Shown: piece after piece, positions 27,136-35,670 of the stretch
How positions within the stretch are numbered: position 1 is the stretch's first letter
How the letters are laid out: every line of letters begins with the position of its first letter
Source: Streptomyces sp. V3I7
Lineage (GTDB): Bacteria > Actinomycetota > Actinomycetes > Streptomycetales > Streptomycetaceae
Direction: 5' to 3'
Length of the DNA stretch: 64,000 bases
Assembly (NCBI RefSeq): GCF_030817495.1
Contig: NZ_JAUSZK010000001.1
Coordinates: forward strand, 372,001 to 436,000
The notes under the pieces: model-generated
Database searches by the model: none
The model's input: the letters and a program-made list of their open reading frames with translations, nothing else
What the model was told of the DNA's origin: nothing
Position numbers and translations under genes: made by a program

Positions 27136-27998
27136 AGCCCGTCCAGGGGTATGCGCGCCCGGACGCGGAAGCCGCCGCCGAGGCGGCGCCGGGCGTCCAG
27201 GTCACCGCCGTACACCGCGACCCGCTCGCGCAGCCCGAGCAGTCCGCGCCCGGCGCCCGCCCGCGACCTGGGGCGCGGCCTCGGACTCGGCGACTTCGCC
27301 GGTGCGGAGCCGGTGAGGACGCTGGGACCGGTGTTGAGCACCTCCACGCGCAGGGCGTGGTCGGCATAGCGCACCGTCACCTCCGCCTTGCCGCCGTCGC
27401 CGTGTCTGAGCGCATTGGTGAGGGCCTCCTGGATGATGCGGTAGGCGGTGATACCGATGCCCTGCGGAAGCGGACGCGGGTCGCCGGATATCCGTACCTC
27501 CACGGGAAGTCCGGCGAACGATATCCGGTCGACGAGCGGACCGAGCCGGTCGAGACCGGGGTGCGGGGCCAGGTCCGTACCCGGATCGTCGGCGCCGCCC
27601 GGGCCCGGGCCGGCGTCGTCGCCGTTCGGTGAGGGCGCCAGCACGCCGAGCAGGTGCCGCAGGTCGGTCATCGCGCCGCGGCCCGTGTCCTCGACGGCGC
27701 GGAGCGCGACCGCGGCCTCGTCCGGCATCGTGCCGAGCACTTCGCGGGCGGCGCCCGCCTGGACGATCATGAGGCTGACGTTATGGCTGACGATGTCGTG
27801 CAACTCGCGGGCGATGCGGTCGTGTTCGGCCGCGATCGCGGCGCGGGCCGAGCTCTCCCGCTCACGCTCCAGCAGCCAGCCGCGCTCCCCCACGGCCGTC
27901 CGCCACCGCCGCCGGACGCGCACCAGCGCGACCGCCAGCCCTGCGGCAGCCGCGCACGCCACCGCGAGCGCCGTCACCAACACGTCCTGTTCCCCCAT
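27132..27998 (-). CDS. Sensor histidine kinase (HisKA_3/NarL class)
   Basis: This 288-residue kinase has a single N-terminal membrane helix (VLVTALAVACAAAAGLAVALV), no periplasmic sensor domain, and a coiled linker. The dimerisation/phosphorylation helix has His67 (RIARELHDIVSHNVSLM), and the HATPase domain contains ALTNALRHGDGGKAEVTV and GRGLLGLRERVAVYGG. An Arg/Ser/Pro-rich insert sits before the G2 box. Such intramembrane-sensing kinases usually work with the neighbouring ABC transporter, here encoded divergently 139 bp away. Confidence 0.92.
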   Translation of the reverse strand: MGEQDVLVTALAVACAAAAGLAVALVRVRRRWRTAVGERGWLLERERESSARAAIAAEHDRIARELHDIVSHNVSLMIVQAGAAREVLGTMPDEAAVALRAVEDTGRGAMTDLRHLLGVLAPSPNGDDAGPGPGGADDPGTDLAPHPGLDRLGPLVDRISFAGLPVEVRISGDPRPLPQGIGITAYRIIQEALTNALRHGDGGKAEVTVRYADHALRVEVLNTGPSVLTGSAPAKSPSPRPRPRSRAGAGRGLLGLRERVAVYGGDLDARRRLGGGFRVRARIPLDGL

Positions 27999-28137
27999 GG
28001 CTTCACTGTCGCAGACGGCTCCGACATCCGCATCGTCCTGTGGATACAGCATTCTGCATCTCCGGGATGACAGGTGGGACGATGTGCCATCCGCAGAGGG
28101 ATGCCGCGGCAGCGAACCCCCGCATAGCGTCCCGTCC

Positions 28138-28845
28138 ATGGTCACTGACATGGGAACGGGCGAGGTCGTCGTGCGGCTCGACGACGTGCGCAAGGAGTAC
28201 GGCGAGACGGTCGCGCTGGACGGGGTGTCGCTGGAGATCCGTGCCGGGGAAGCGGTCGCGGTGATGGGGCCCTCGGGGTGCGGCAAGTCCACCCTGCTCA
28301 ACATGATCGCCGGGCTGGACCGTCCGTCGGGCGGCACGGTCGTCGTACACGGCGAGAGTGTCGGGGAGTTGAGGGAGAAGGACCTCGCGCTGTACCGGCG
28401 GCGCCGGATCGGCATGATCTTCCAGTTCTTCAACCTCATCGACGACCTGTCCGCCCTCGACAACGTCGCCCTGGCCGCGCAGTTGACGGGCGTCCCGGCC
28501 CGGCAGGCGCGCCGGCGGGCGCTGGAGCTGTTCGAGGAGCTGGGCATCGCGGGGCGCCGCAACGCCTACCCGGCCGCACTGAGCGGCGGCGAACGCCAAC
28601 GCGCCGCCGTGGCACGGGCGTTGATGAACCGGCCAGCCCTGCTGCTGGCCGACGAGCCGACCGGTGCCCTGGACAGCCGGGCCGGAGAGCAGGTGATGGA
28701 CCTGCTGCTCGACCTCAACCAGATCGGCCAGACGCTGATTCTGGTGACGCACGACCAGCATCTGGCGACGCGCTGCGCGAGCCGCCTGGTCGAGCTCGCC
28801 GACGGCCGGGTGACCGGCGAGCACACCCTGGAGCCGTCCGCATGA
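28138..28845 (+). CDS. MacB/LolD-type ABC transporter ATP-binding protein
   Basis: This 235-residue ATPase has Walker A MGPSGCGKST, Q-loop FQFFNLI, signature LSGGERQR, Walker B LLLADEPTGALD and H-loop VTHDQH. The sequence is of the lipoprotein/antimicrobial-peptide exporter class. ATG at 28138 and 28150 are both usable. The 3' end overlaps the permease gene by 4 bp. With the divergent two-component system it forms a typical sense-and-respond module against membrane-active compounds. Confidence 0.95.
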   Translation: MVTDMGTGEVVVRLDDVRKEYGETVALDGVSLEIRAGEAVAVMGPSGCGKSTLLNMIAGLDRPSGGTVVVHGESVGELREKDLALYRRRRIGMIFQFFNLIDDLSALDNVALAAQLTGVPARQARRRALELFEELGIAGRRNAYPAALSGGERQRAAVARALMNRPALLLADEPTGALDSRAGEQVMDLLLDLNQIGQTLILVTHDQHLATRCASRLVELADGRVTGEHTLEPSA

Positions 28846-31154
28846 GGGCGGTGTGGAAGGCCGCGCGTGCGGCCGTACGGCGACGCAGGTTGCAGACAGT
28901 GGTCATCTGGCTGGTCACGCTGGTGTCGACGGGCTCGATGGTGGTCGCCCTGGGCCTGGTCGCCGCAGCGTCCGGGCCCTTCGACGAGGCCTTCGGCGAG
29001 CAGCGCGGCCCGCATGTCGTGGCCGCGTTCGACCCGCACAAGGTGCCGGACGTCCAACTAAGGCGCGCGGCACGGGCGTCGGCGGTCGAGGCGGTGTCCG
29101 GGCCCTTCTCCCAGGCGACCGTCACGATCCCGCGCGGGGCGGGGGACGACTACGGCCTCGGCGGTGAACTGACGGTCGTGGGTCGCCCAGGTCCGGGCGG
29201 AGCGGTGGACAAGGTGGAGCTCTGGGCGGGCCGCTGGGCCACCGGGCCCGGCGAGGTGGTGGTGAACCGGCCGTCGGACTGGACCGCTGACGACCTCGGC
29301 AAGAAACTCCGGCTGCCCTCGGGTCCGACCCTCACCATCGTCGGGTTCGGCTTCGATTTGAGCCGCACGGCGGACTCCTGGGTCGCCCCCGGCCAGATCG
29401 CTGCCCTGCATCCGACCGCCACCCAGATGCTGCTCCGGTTCAAGAACGCCTCGTCGGAGAAACAACTCCGGGCCGGCCTCTCCTCGGTGACCGGCGGGCT
29501 GCCGACGGGAGCCCTGACGAGTACCCAGTCGTACCTGCTGCTCAAGCACCAGATCGGCAGCTCGGCCCGGGCGTTCGCGCCCTATCTGATGACCTTCGGC
29601 ATCCTCGGCATCCTGGTGGCGGTGCTGATCGTCGCCAATGTGGTCAGCGGCGCCGTGATCTCCGGCTTCCGGCACATCGGCATCCTCAAGGCGCTGGGAT
29701 TCACCCCGGGACAGGTGCTCGCCGTCTATCTCGCCATGATCTCCGCACCCGCCGTGCTCGGCTGTGCGCTCGGTACCGTCTGCGGCAACCTGCTGGCGCG
29801 CCCCTTCTTCGAGTTCGTGTTCACGGGGCCGGATGCGGGCGTGTTCCACGACAGCGTCGGCATCGCGCCCTGGGTGAACGTCGTCGCACTGCTCGGGGTG
29901 CCCGCCGTCTGCCTCCTCGCGGCACTCGCTCCCTCACTGCGGGCACGCGCCCTGTCCGCGGCGCGGGCCATCAGCGCGGGCAGCGCCCCGCGCGCGGGGC
30001 GGGCACTCGGCATTCAGCGGCGGCTGGCGGGCACCCGGCTGGCGCGGTCGGTGAGCCTCGGCATGGGACTGCCCTTCGCCCGCCCGGGGCGCAGCGCGCT
30101 GACCCTGGCCGCCGTGGTCCTGGGCGTGACGACCGTGACGTTCGCGACCGGTCTGGCCACCACGATGACCCGGTTCAGCAGCCCCGAACGACACCCGTAC
30201 GACGTCACGGTGTACGCCAGCAACTTCCGGCACGGCAAGGAGATCCAGCCGGAGCACGGAGACCGCGCGCTGGAGCGGCTTCTGCGTTCGCTGCCGGGCG
30301 CGACCCACGTCGCGGCGCGGGGAGACGCGGAGGTCGTCGTCGCCGGAACCTCGATGAAGGTCTTCCTCGAAGGCCACCGCGGTGACCCGGGGCTCGAGAC
30401 CCTGATCACCAAGGGCCGCTTGCCGCACGGCACCGGCGAGGTCACGGCCGGCGAGGCCTTCCTGCGCCAGAACGGCCTGAAGGTCGGTGACCGCCTGCGA
30501 CTCAGGAGGGGAGAGCGCCGGGAGGATGTGACCATCGTCGGAGAGAACATGCTGGACACCCATGGGGTGGTAGCCGGCGACTGGTCGACGTTCACGGCCC
30601 TGGCACCGGAGGAACGGCCCATCGCCTACCACATCAGACTGCGCGACGGCGCGGCACCGCAGGCCTACGCGCGCGCGGCGAGGGCCGCCGACCGAGGCGT
30701 CAGCCCGACACTGGAGGGTCCGAACAACCTCGGCCGGACCATCATCGGCTCCGCCGCGATGCTGACCCTGATGCTTGCCGTGGTCACCTCGCTCGGCGTC
30801 TTCAACACGGTCGTCCTCAACACCCACGACCGGCGTCGCGACCTGGGCATGCTCAAGTCGATCGGCATGACGCCCCGGCAGGTCACGACGATGATGGTGA
30901 CCTCGATGGCGGTGCTCGGCGTGATCGGCTCGCTGCTCGGCATTCCGCTCGGCATCGCCGGATACGAGGCGGTGATGCCCCGCATGGCAGGCGCCATCGA
31001 CGTCACCCTCCCGTCGTACATGACGGACGTCTGGCACGCCCCAGCCCTGGGCGGCCTCGCCCTCGCGGGCCTGGTGATCGCACTCCTGGGTTCGTTCGTC
31101 CCGGCCCGGCGCGCGGCGCGGCTGACGGTGGCGGAGGTGCTGCACAGCGAGTAG
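28842..31154 (+). CDS. FtsX-like ABC transporter permease (fused pair)
   Basis: This 770-residue permease has an N-terminal helix (VVIWLVTLVSTGSMVVALGLV), a large extracytoplasmic domain, and an FtsX bundle of helices at about 240-360. A second helix (LTLAAVVLGVTTVTFATGL), extracytoplasmic domain and FtsX bundle at about 635-765 follow, ending with the FtsX-typical SFVPARRAARLTVAEVLHSE. It thus contains two FtsX half-units. It is translationally coupled to its ATPase. The family exports or senses antimicrobial peptides or acts mechanically on the envelope. Confidence 0.93.
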   Translation: MRAVWKAARAAVRRRRLQTVVIWLVTLVSTGSMVVALGLVAAASGPFDEAFGEQRGPHVVAAFDPHKVPDVQLRRAARASAVEAVSGPFSQATVTIPRGAGDDYGLGGELTVVGRPGPGGAVDKVELWAGRWATGPGEVVVNRPSDWTADDLGKKLRLPSGPTLTIVGFGFDLSRTADSWVAPGQIAALHPTATQMLLRFKNASSEKQLRAGLSSVTGGLPTGALTSTQSYLLLKHQIGSSARAFAPYLMTFGILGILVAVLIVANVVSGAVISGFRHIGILKALGFTPGQVLAVYLAMISAPAVLGCALGTVCGNLLARPFFEFVFTGPDAGVFHDSVGIAPWVNVVALLGVPAVCLLAALAPSLRARALSAARAISAGSAPRAGRALGIQRRLAGTRLARSVSLGMGLPFARPGRSALTLAAVVLGVTTVTFATGLATTMTRFSSPERHPYDVTVYASNFRHGKEIQPEHGDRALERLLRSLPGATHVAARGDAEVVVAGTSMKVFLEGHRGDPGLETLITKGRLPHGTGEVTAGEAFLRQNGLKVGDRLRLRRGERREDVTIVGENMLDTHGVVAGDWSTFTALAPEERPIAYHIRLRDGAAPQAYARAARAADRGVSPTLEGPNNLGRTIIGSAAMLTLMLAVVTSLGVFNTVVLNTHDRRRDLGMLKSIGMTPRQVTTMMVTSMAVLGVIGSLLGIPLGIAGYEAVMPRMAGAIDVTLPSYMTDVWHAPALGGLALAGLVIALLGSFVPARRAARLTVAEVLHSE

Positions 31155-31288
31155 CGATGGATGCGGCCGGGGAGTCAGGCCCCGCAACCGATCAGGATCG
31201 AAGAAGCCGCACCCCGCTCCCCCGTCCTAGCGTGAAGGCGTCGGCGAAATCGTCGGCGGCATCGCACCGCAGAAGGAGTCACCCCGTC

Positions 31289-31639
31289 ATGACCGCAGGT
31301 CTCAGGACGATCATCTATCCCGTCAAGGATCTCGACCGGGCGAAGGAGCGGTTCGCCGCCCTGCTGGAAGTGGAGCCCTACGCGGACACGCCCTACTACG
31401 TCGGGTTCAAGGACGCCGGGCAGGACGTCGGGCTCGATCCGAACGGGCATGCCAAGGGGATGACCGGGCCGGTTCCGTACTGGCACGTGTCCGACATCCG
31501 GGGGCGGCTGGCGGTGCTGCTGGAGAGCGGAGCCGAGGTGCTTCAGGACGTGACGGACGTCGGGGGCGGGAGGCTGATCGCCTCGGTGACGGACCCGGAC
31601 GGCAACCTCGTGGGGCTGCTCCAGGACCCGGAGTCCTGA
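31289..31639 (+). CDS. Glyoxalase/VOC-superfamily protein
   Basis: This 116-residue, single VOC-fold domain reads LRTIIYPVKDLDRAKERFAALLEVEPY (first strand-helix) and LIASVTDPDGNLVGLLQDPES (final strand). The usual metal-binding His/Glu positions are weak, so it may be a binding protein rather than an enzyme. AAGGAG lies 10 nt before the ATG. It is followed by a MarR regulator gene 71 bp downstream. Confidence 0.85.
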   Translation: MTAGLRTIIYPVKDLDRAKERFAALLEVEPYADTPYYVGFKDAGQDVGLDPNGHAKGMTGPVPYWHVSDIRGRLAVLLESGAEVLQDVTDVGGGRLIASVTDPDGNLVGLLQDPES

Positions 31640-31710
31640 GGCGTACGGCTGCCTGAGCCCGCACTGGTTGCACGCTCAAGGAAGCTTGCGCGCGGTGTTA
31701 CCGTGCGGGT

Positions 31711-32109
31711 ATGGCAGTCAACGCGGCCGAGACCCGGCTGGAGGAGCGCTGGCGGGAGATCCTGTCGGTGCACGCTCGCACCATGTGCGAGATAGACCGG
31801 GCGCTGCACCCGCACGGGCTGGGTGCGAGCGACTTCGAGGTGCTCGACATCCTCGCCGCGGAGTCACCCCGGCAGGGCGACCAGTGCCGGGTGCAGAACC
31901 TCGTGGGGCGAGTTCATCTGAGTCAGAGCGCGCTGTCGCGGCTGATCGGCCGGCTGGAGAAGGAGGGCCTGGTCGTCCGCTCGGTCTGCGCGGAGGACCG
32001 GCGCGGGGTGTGGGTCGCCCTCACCGGCAAGGGCCGCGATCTGCACGCGGAGGTGCTGCCCCTCCAGCGCGCGGTACTGGAGCGCATGCTGTCGGCGGCG
32101 CGGGACTAG
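31711..32109 (+). CDS. MarR-family transcriptional regulator
   Basis: This 132-residue protein has the winged helix VQNLVGRVHLSQSALSRLIGRLEKEGLVVR and the wing CAEDRRGVWVALTGKGRDL. Two cysteines (Cys26 in ARTMCEI and Cys at GDQCRV) could make it redox-responsive, but this is speculative. A short CAAG-GAAG-CTTG dyad (31677-31688) precedes the start. The adjacent VOC gene is a possible target. Confidence 0.9.
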   Translation: MAVNAAETRLEERWREILSVHARTMCEIDRALHPHGLGASDFEVLDILAAESPRQGDQCRVQNLVGRVHLSQSALSRLIGRLEKEGLVVRSVCAEDRRGVWVALTGKGRDLHAEVLPLQRAVLERMLSAARD

Positions 32110-32110
32110 C

Positions 32111-32200
32111 GGACCCGAAGCCGAGGCCGAAGACGAAGCCGAGGCGGAACCCGAAGCCGAAGCAACTCGAAGTCCAAGCAACCCGAACCTGATCTGAACC
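32111..32200. repeat. Degenerate CCGAAG/GAAGCC hexamer-like repeat
   Basis: The 3' flank of the MarR gene is a purine-rich degenerate repeat of CCGAAG, CCGAGG and related hexamers. No gene is supported here on either strand; antisense translation gives only an Ala-Ser-Gly string. Confidence 0.6.
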
Positions 32201-32312
32201 CGCCAGGGCGACGGTACGACGGTCGGCCCGAGCCGAGGGGCTACCCGGCCCGGGCCCTGATGCTTCTGGACTCGGTCCACTTCTGTCGGCCGGTGATGGT
32301 AAAGAGGCGCGC

Positions 32313-32723
32313 TCAGCCCGCCGGTCGTGCGAGCAGCGTGCGTACGCCCTCCGACGTGAGCGTCAGTCCGTGGTCGGAGCTGCCGTCGATGGCGAGCGAG
32401 AGTTCCTCTTCGGGCCACTGAGCGGCGAGTGCACCCAGGGGCACCATGCGGTACTGGGACACCGAGGGCAGCAGGTCGGCCATCTCCAGCTCGGACGTGA
32501 ACACCGGCACGACCGGAGCGCCGCCACCGGGCTGGTCGAGGACCGGCAGTGCCAGCAGCGACGGGTCGGCGGAGGCCGCCTCCCCGGCGTCGTCCGGCAC
32601 GGGGACGAGCACATCACTGCTCGCCAGCGTGTCGAGGGCGGCCGGGTCCTCGGCGTCCACGGCCAGCGCGTCGAGCGCCTGCCGGGCCGGCGTCGGAATG
32701 TTGTCGTTGGCGGGTGTTGCCAT
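32313..32723 (-). CDS. SseB-family protein
   Basis: This 136-residue protein matches the SseB N-terminal-domain family (LASSDVLVPVPDDAG, then VPVFTSELEMADLLPSVSQYRMVPLGALAAQWPEEELSLAIDG). The first 20 residues are Ala/Pro/Asp-rich. No catalytic motif is seen and its function in actinobacteria is unknown. ATG at 32723 has AGGGGAT upstream. It is divergent from the encapsulin gene with a 344-bp intergenic region, so the two may share regulation; whether it is a cargo or partner is untested. Confidence 0.75.
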   Translation of the reverse strand: MATPANDNIPTPARQALDALAVDAEDPAALDTLASSDVLVPVPDDAGEAASADPSLLALPVLDQPGGGAPVVPVFTSELEMADLLPSVSQYRMVPLGALAAQWPEEELSLAIDGSSDHGLTLTSEGVRTLLARPAG

Positions 32724-33067
32724 GGCAGATCCCCTGTTAGCAGTGGTGGTGCGACCCGCCCGGAACTCCGTGGTCCCGGGCGCGGTCCTGCACGAGTACC
32801 CGACCACGCCGGAGACATTCCTGCGAGTTGTCCGGCCGTGGCGGCAGTGCGTCAGGCCGCTGACCTGCGCGGCGGCGATCCGGGTACCGCCGAACGGGTG
32901 GCGGCGGTGGCACCAGGGGTGGTGCGGGAGCAGTCCCGTGCCGGACGTGCCTCGCCCGCCGTCGGAATCCATCACTCGTCGTGACGGGGCCTGGGTAGCT
33001 GTAGACACGGAGGGTGACGACACCCACCCGTGTCGTCACCGGTGCGTGCGACAGGAGAGAAGGCGAC
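32724..33067. other. 344-bp gene-free divergent region before the encapsulin gene
   Basis: No convincing coding sequence is present. Its one strong feature is the 11-bp inverted repeat at 33013-33040, close to the encapsulin start. A GAGAAGG ribosome site precedes ATG 33068. Promoters for both flanking genes must lie here but I cannot place -10/-35 elements confidently. Confidence 0.6.
33013..33040 (+). promoter_or_regulatory. 11-bp inverted repeat upstream of the encapsulin gene
   Basis: GGTGACGACAC (33013-33023) and GTGTCGTCACC (33030-33040) are perfect arms around CCACCC, 27 bp before the ATG at 33068. It could be a repressor operator, an attenuator or an mRNA-stabilising hairpin in the leader. 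Confidence 0.7.
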
Positions 33068-34483
33068 ATGTCCATCGACACCGGTACGGCGCCCCCGGCG
33101 GGCGTCGAGGAGCGGGAGCAGCAGAGCCTCGGTACCGCCGCGGCACGGAATCTGACGACGACGACCAAATCCGAACCCCAGATGCAAAAAATCAGTTCAC
33201 GGTGGCTGACGCGCATGCTGCCGTGGGTGAACGTGCCGGGCGGCACGTATCGCGTCAACCGGCGGCTGTCGTTCGTGCTGGGCGACGGGCGGGTCACGTT
33301 CGTCCAGACCGGAGGGCAGGTCACCGTGGTCCCGGCGGAGCTGGGCGAACTGCCGCCGCTGCGCTGGTTCTCGGACGGCACGGCGCTCCAGGCGCTGGCC
33401 GAGCGGTTCGAGCAGCGCGAGTACGCGCCCGGGCAGGTGATCGTGGCGGCCGGGCGGCCGGCCGACCACGTGTACCTCGTCGCGCACGGCAAGGTGGAGC
33501 GGATCGGCGAGGGGCCGTACGGCGACGAGACGGTGATCGGGCTGCTGGCGGACGGCGACACGTTCGGCGGCCGGGTGCTCGCGGACCCGGACGGCACCTG
33601 GGAGTTCACGGCCCGCGCGGCGACCGCGACGACCGTGCTGGCACTGCCGCACGCGGCGTACGCCGAGGTGGCGCGGCGCCACGACGGCCTGCGCGCGCAC
33701 GTCGAGGCGGCCCGGCTCGACGGGCACCGGCCGCTCACTCCCCAGGGCGAGGCCGAGATCGCGCTCAGCTCGGGGCATGTGGGCGAGCCCGACATCGCGG
33801 GCACGTTCGTGGACTACGAGCCGGAGCCACGTGAGTACGAACTGAGCGTCGGACAGACCGTGTTGCGCGTCCACACCCGCGTCGCCGACCTCTACAACCA
33901 GCCGATGGACCAGACGAAGGAGCAACTGAGGCTGACCGTCCACGCGTTGCGGGAGCGCCAGGAGTACGAGCTGGTCAACAACCGGGGCTTCGGGCTGTTG
34001 CACAACGCGGCCTTCGACCAGCGGATCTCGACCCGCTCCGGTCCGCCGACCCCCGACGACCTGGACGAGCTGCTGAGCATGCGGCGCAACACCAGCTTCC
34101 TGTTCGCGCATCCCCGGGCGATCGCCGCGTTCGGCCGCGAGTGCAACAAGCGCGGGCTGTACTTCGGCAGCATCGACGTGGGCGGCCACCATCTGCCCGC
34201 CTGGCGCGGGGTGCCGCTGCTGCCGTGCGGGAAGATCCCGGTCTCGGCGGGCCGTACGTCGTCGATCATCGCGATGCGTACGGGCGAGGAGGACCAGGGC
34301 GTGATCGGCCTGTTCCAGACGGGCATCCCGGACGAGGTCGAACCGGGCCTCAACGTCCGCTTCATGAACATCAACGAACAGGCGGTGATCTCGTACCTGG
34401 TGAGCACCTACTACTCGGCGGCGGTGCTGGTGCCGGACGCGCTCGGCATCCTGGAGAACGTGGAGGTCTCGCGCCGCGACTAG
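33068..34483 (+). CDS. Family 2B encapsulin shell protein with cNMP-binding-domain insertion (EshA-like)
   Basis: This 471-residue protein has an N-terminal extension (1-45), the start of an HK97-like fold (about 45-100), and an inserted CRP-type cyclic-nucleotide-binding domain (about 105-205, [23 protein letters not shown]). The remaining HK97 shell domain includes [20 protein letters not shown] and [27 protein letters not shown], and the C-terminal ENVEVSRRD closes it. This is the family 2B architecture, first known as the Streptomyces EshA particle protein. It should assemble into a 24-30 nm shell. In the nucleotide cassette [11 protein letters not shown]...ARAAT the arginine is kept, but the ribose-binding Glu of the canonical FGE is Gly. 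No terpene cyclase, prenyltransferase or cysteine desulfurase cargo gene is adjacent. Confidence 0.9.
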   Translation: MSIDTGTAPPAGVEEREQQSLGTAAARNLTTTTKSEPQMQKISSRWLTRMLPWVNVPGGTYRVNRRLSFVLGDGRVTFVQTGGQVTVVPAELGELPPLRWFSDGTALQALAERFEQREYAPGQVIVAAGRPADHVYLVAHGKVERIGEGPYGDETVIGLLADGDTFGGRVLADPDGTWEFTARAATATTVLALPHAAYAEVARRHDGLRAHVEAARLDGHRPLTPQGEAEIALSSGHVGEPDIAGTFVDYEPEPREYELSVGQTVLRVHTRVADLYNQPMDQTKEQLRLTVHALRERQEYELVNNRGFGLLHNAAFDQRISTRSGPPTPDDLDELLSMRRNTSFLFAHPRAIAAFGRECNKRGLYFGSIDVGGHHLPAWRGVPLLPCGKIPVSAGRTSSIIAMRTGEEDQGVIGLFQTGIPDEVEPGLNVRFMNINEQAVISYLVSTYYSAAVLVPDALGILENVEVSRRD

Positions 34484-34506
34484 CGCCTCGCGGATCGCCG
34501 TCAACA

Positions 34507-34544
34507 CCCCGGGTATCCCTCGCTGACGCGACGGGTACCCGGGG
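34507..34544. terminator. Bidirectional terminator between encapsulin and dehydratase genes
   Basis: CCCCGGGTA (34507-34515) pairs with TACCCGGGG (34536-34544). Inner CCC/GGG and CGC/GCG pairs extend the stem to a TGAC loop. It lies between convergent genes. Confidence 0.75.
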
Positions 34545-34562
34545 CCGGTGAGGGGGCGGCCG

Positions 34563-35531
34563 TCAGCCCTGGACGATCTCGGCGAACCGCTCGGCACCGA
34601 CGTTGCCGCCGGACAGGATCACGCCGATCCGGCGGGGCAACGGGTCGATCCGCCCGGTGAGGAGCGCGGCCAGCCCGCTCGCCCCGCTCGGTTCGACGAC
34701 GGTCTTCAGCCGCTCGAAGGCGAACCGCATCGCGTCCCGGATCTGCTCGTCGTCGACCAGGGTGATGTCGTCCAGCAGCCGCTGGTTGATGGGGAAGGTG
34801 AGCTCTCCGGGTGCGGCGACGGCCTGGCCGTCGGCGATGGTGCGGGGCACGGGGACGGTGATCCGCCGGCCGGCCTCCAGGGACCGCTTGGTGTCGTCAC
34901 CGGCTTCCGGCTCGACGCCGATGACACGGATGCCGGGCAGCAGCCCGGTGGCCGCCACCGCGCTGCCGGCGGCCAGCCCGCCGCCGCCGACCGGCACGAG
35001 GAGCGCGTCCAAGTCCCCTGTCTCCTCGATGAGTTCGAGGGTCGCGGTGCCCTGCCCGGCGATCACATGGGGATGGTCGTACGGCGGGACGAGCGTCAGT
35101 CCGTGCTCGGCGGCGAGGGCTTCGCCGAGCGCGATCCGGTCGCCGGTGTAGCGGTCGTACGTGACGACCCGCGCGCCGTAGCCCATGGTCGCCTCGACCT
35201 TGGAGCGGGGCGCGTCCTCGGGCATCACGATCACGGCGGTGGTGCCCAGCTCGCGTGCGGCGAGCGCGACAGCCTGGGCGTGGTTGCCGGAGGAGTAGGC
35301 GACGACTCCCTTGGCGAGCTGCCCGGCGGACAGCCGGGAGACGGCGTTGTACGCGCCGCGGAACTTGAAGGCGCCGGCCCGCTGGAGGTTCTCGCACTTG
35401 ACGAACACCTCGGCCCCGACCAGCTCGTCCAGGGTGCGTGAGCACAGGACGGGCGTGCGGTGGACCACCGGTCCGATGCGCGCCGCGGCGTCCTGGACGT
35501 CCTGAAGGGTGACGGTCCGGCCGTCGGTCAT
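34563..35531 (-). CDS. PLP-dependent threonine/serine dehydratase (fold type II)
   Basis: This 322-residue protein has the Schiff-base lysine Lys56 in GAFKFRGAYNA, SSGNHAQAVALAA for substrate binding and the glycine loop VGGGGLAAGSAVA. There is no C-terminal ACT regulatory domain, so it resembles catabolic threonine ammonia-lyase or serine racemase rather than biosynthetic IlvA. Threonine would give 2-oxobutyrate; serine would give pyruvate or D-serine. It is convergent with the encapsulin gene. Family 2 encapsulins can carry PLP enzymes (cysteine desulfurase), but this is a different fold and no cargo-type disordered extension is seen. Confidence 0.9.
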   Translation of the reverse strand: MTDGRTVTLQDVQDAAARIGPVVHRTPVLCSRTLDELVGAEVFVKCENLQRAGAFKFRGAYNAVSRLSAGQLAKGVVAYSSGNHAQAVALAARELGTTAVIVMPEDAPRSKVEATMGYGARVVTYDRYTGDRIALGEALAAEHGLTLVPPYDHPHVIAGQGTATLELIEETGDLDALLVPVGGGGLAAGSAVAATGLLPGIRVIGVEPEAGDDTKRSLEAGRRITVPVPRTIADGQAVAAPGELTFPINQRLLDDITLVDDEQIRDAMRFAFERLKTVVEPSGASGLAALLTGRIDPLPRRIGVILSGGNVGAERFAEIVQG

Positions 35532-35670
35532 GTCGCACTCCGTTCTGAGCGGCTGGGGGGGCGGGCGGACCGTGGGTCCGGCAGCGGGAGGATCCTGAGC
35601 GTGGGACGGGGCAGCACCCTCTCAGTGACCCTGTTCGCCGCCCTGTGAAACACCCTAGGAGAAGCCTCAA

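Noticed and set aside
34563..35531. Threonine-dehydratase-like enzyme as encapsulin cargo
   Set aside because: It is convergent and separated by a bidirectional terminator, with no disordered targeting extension at either end; kept only as a possibility to test.
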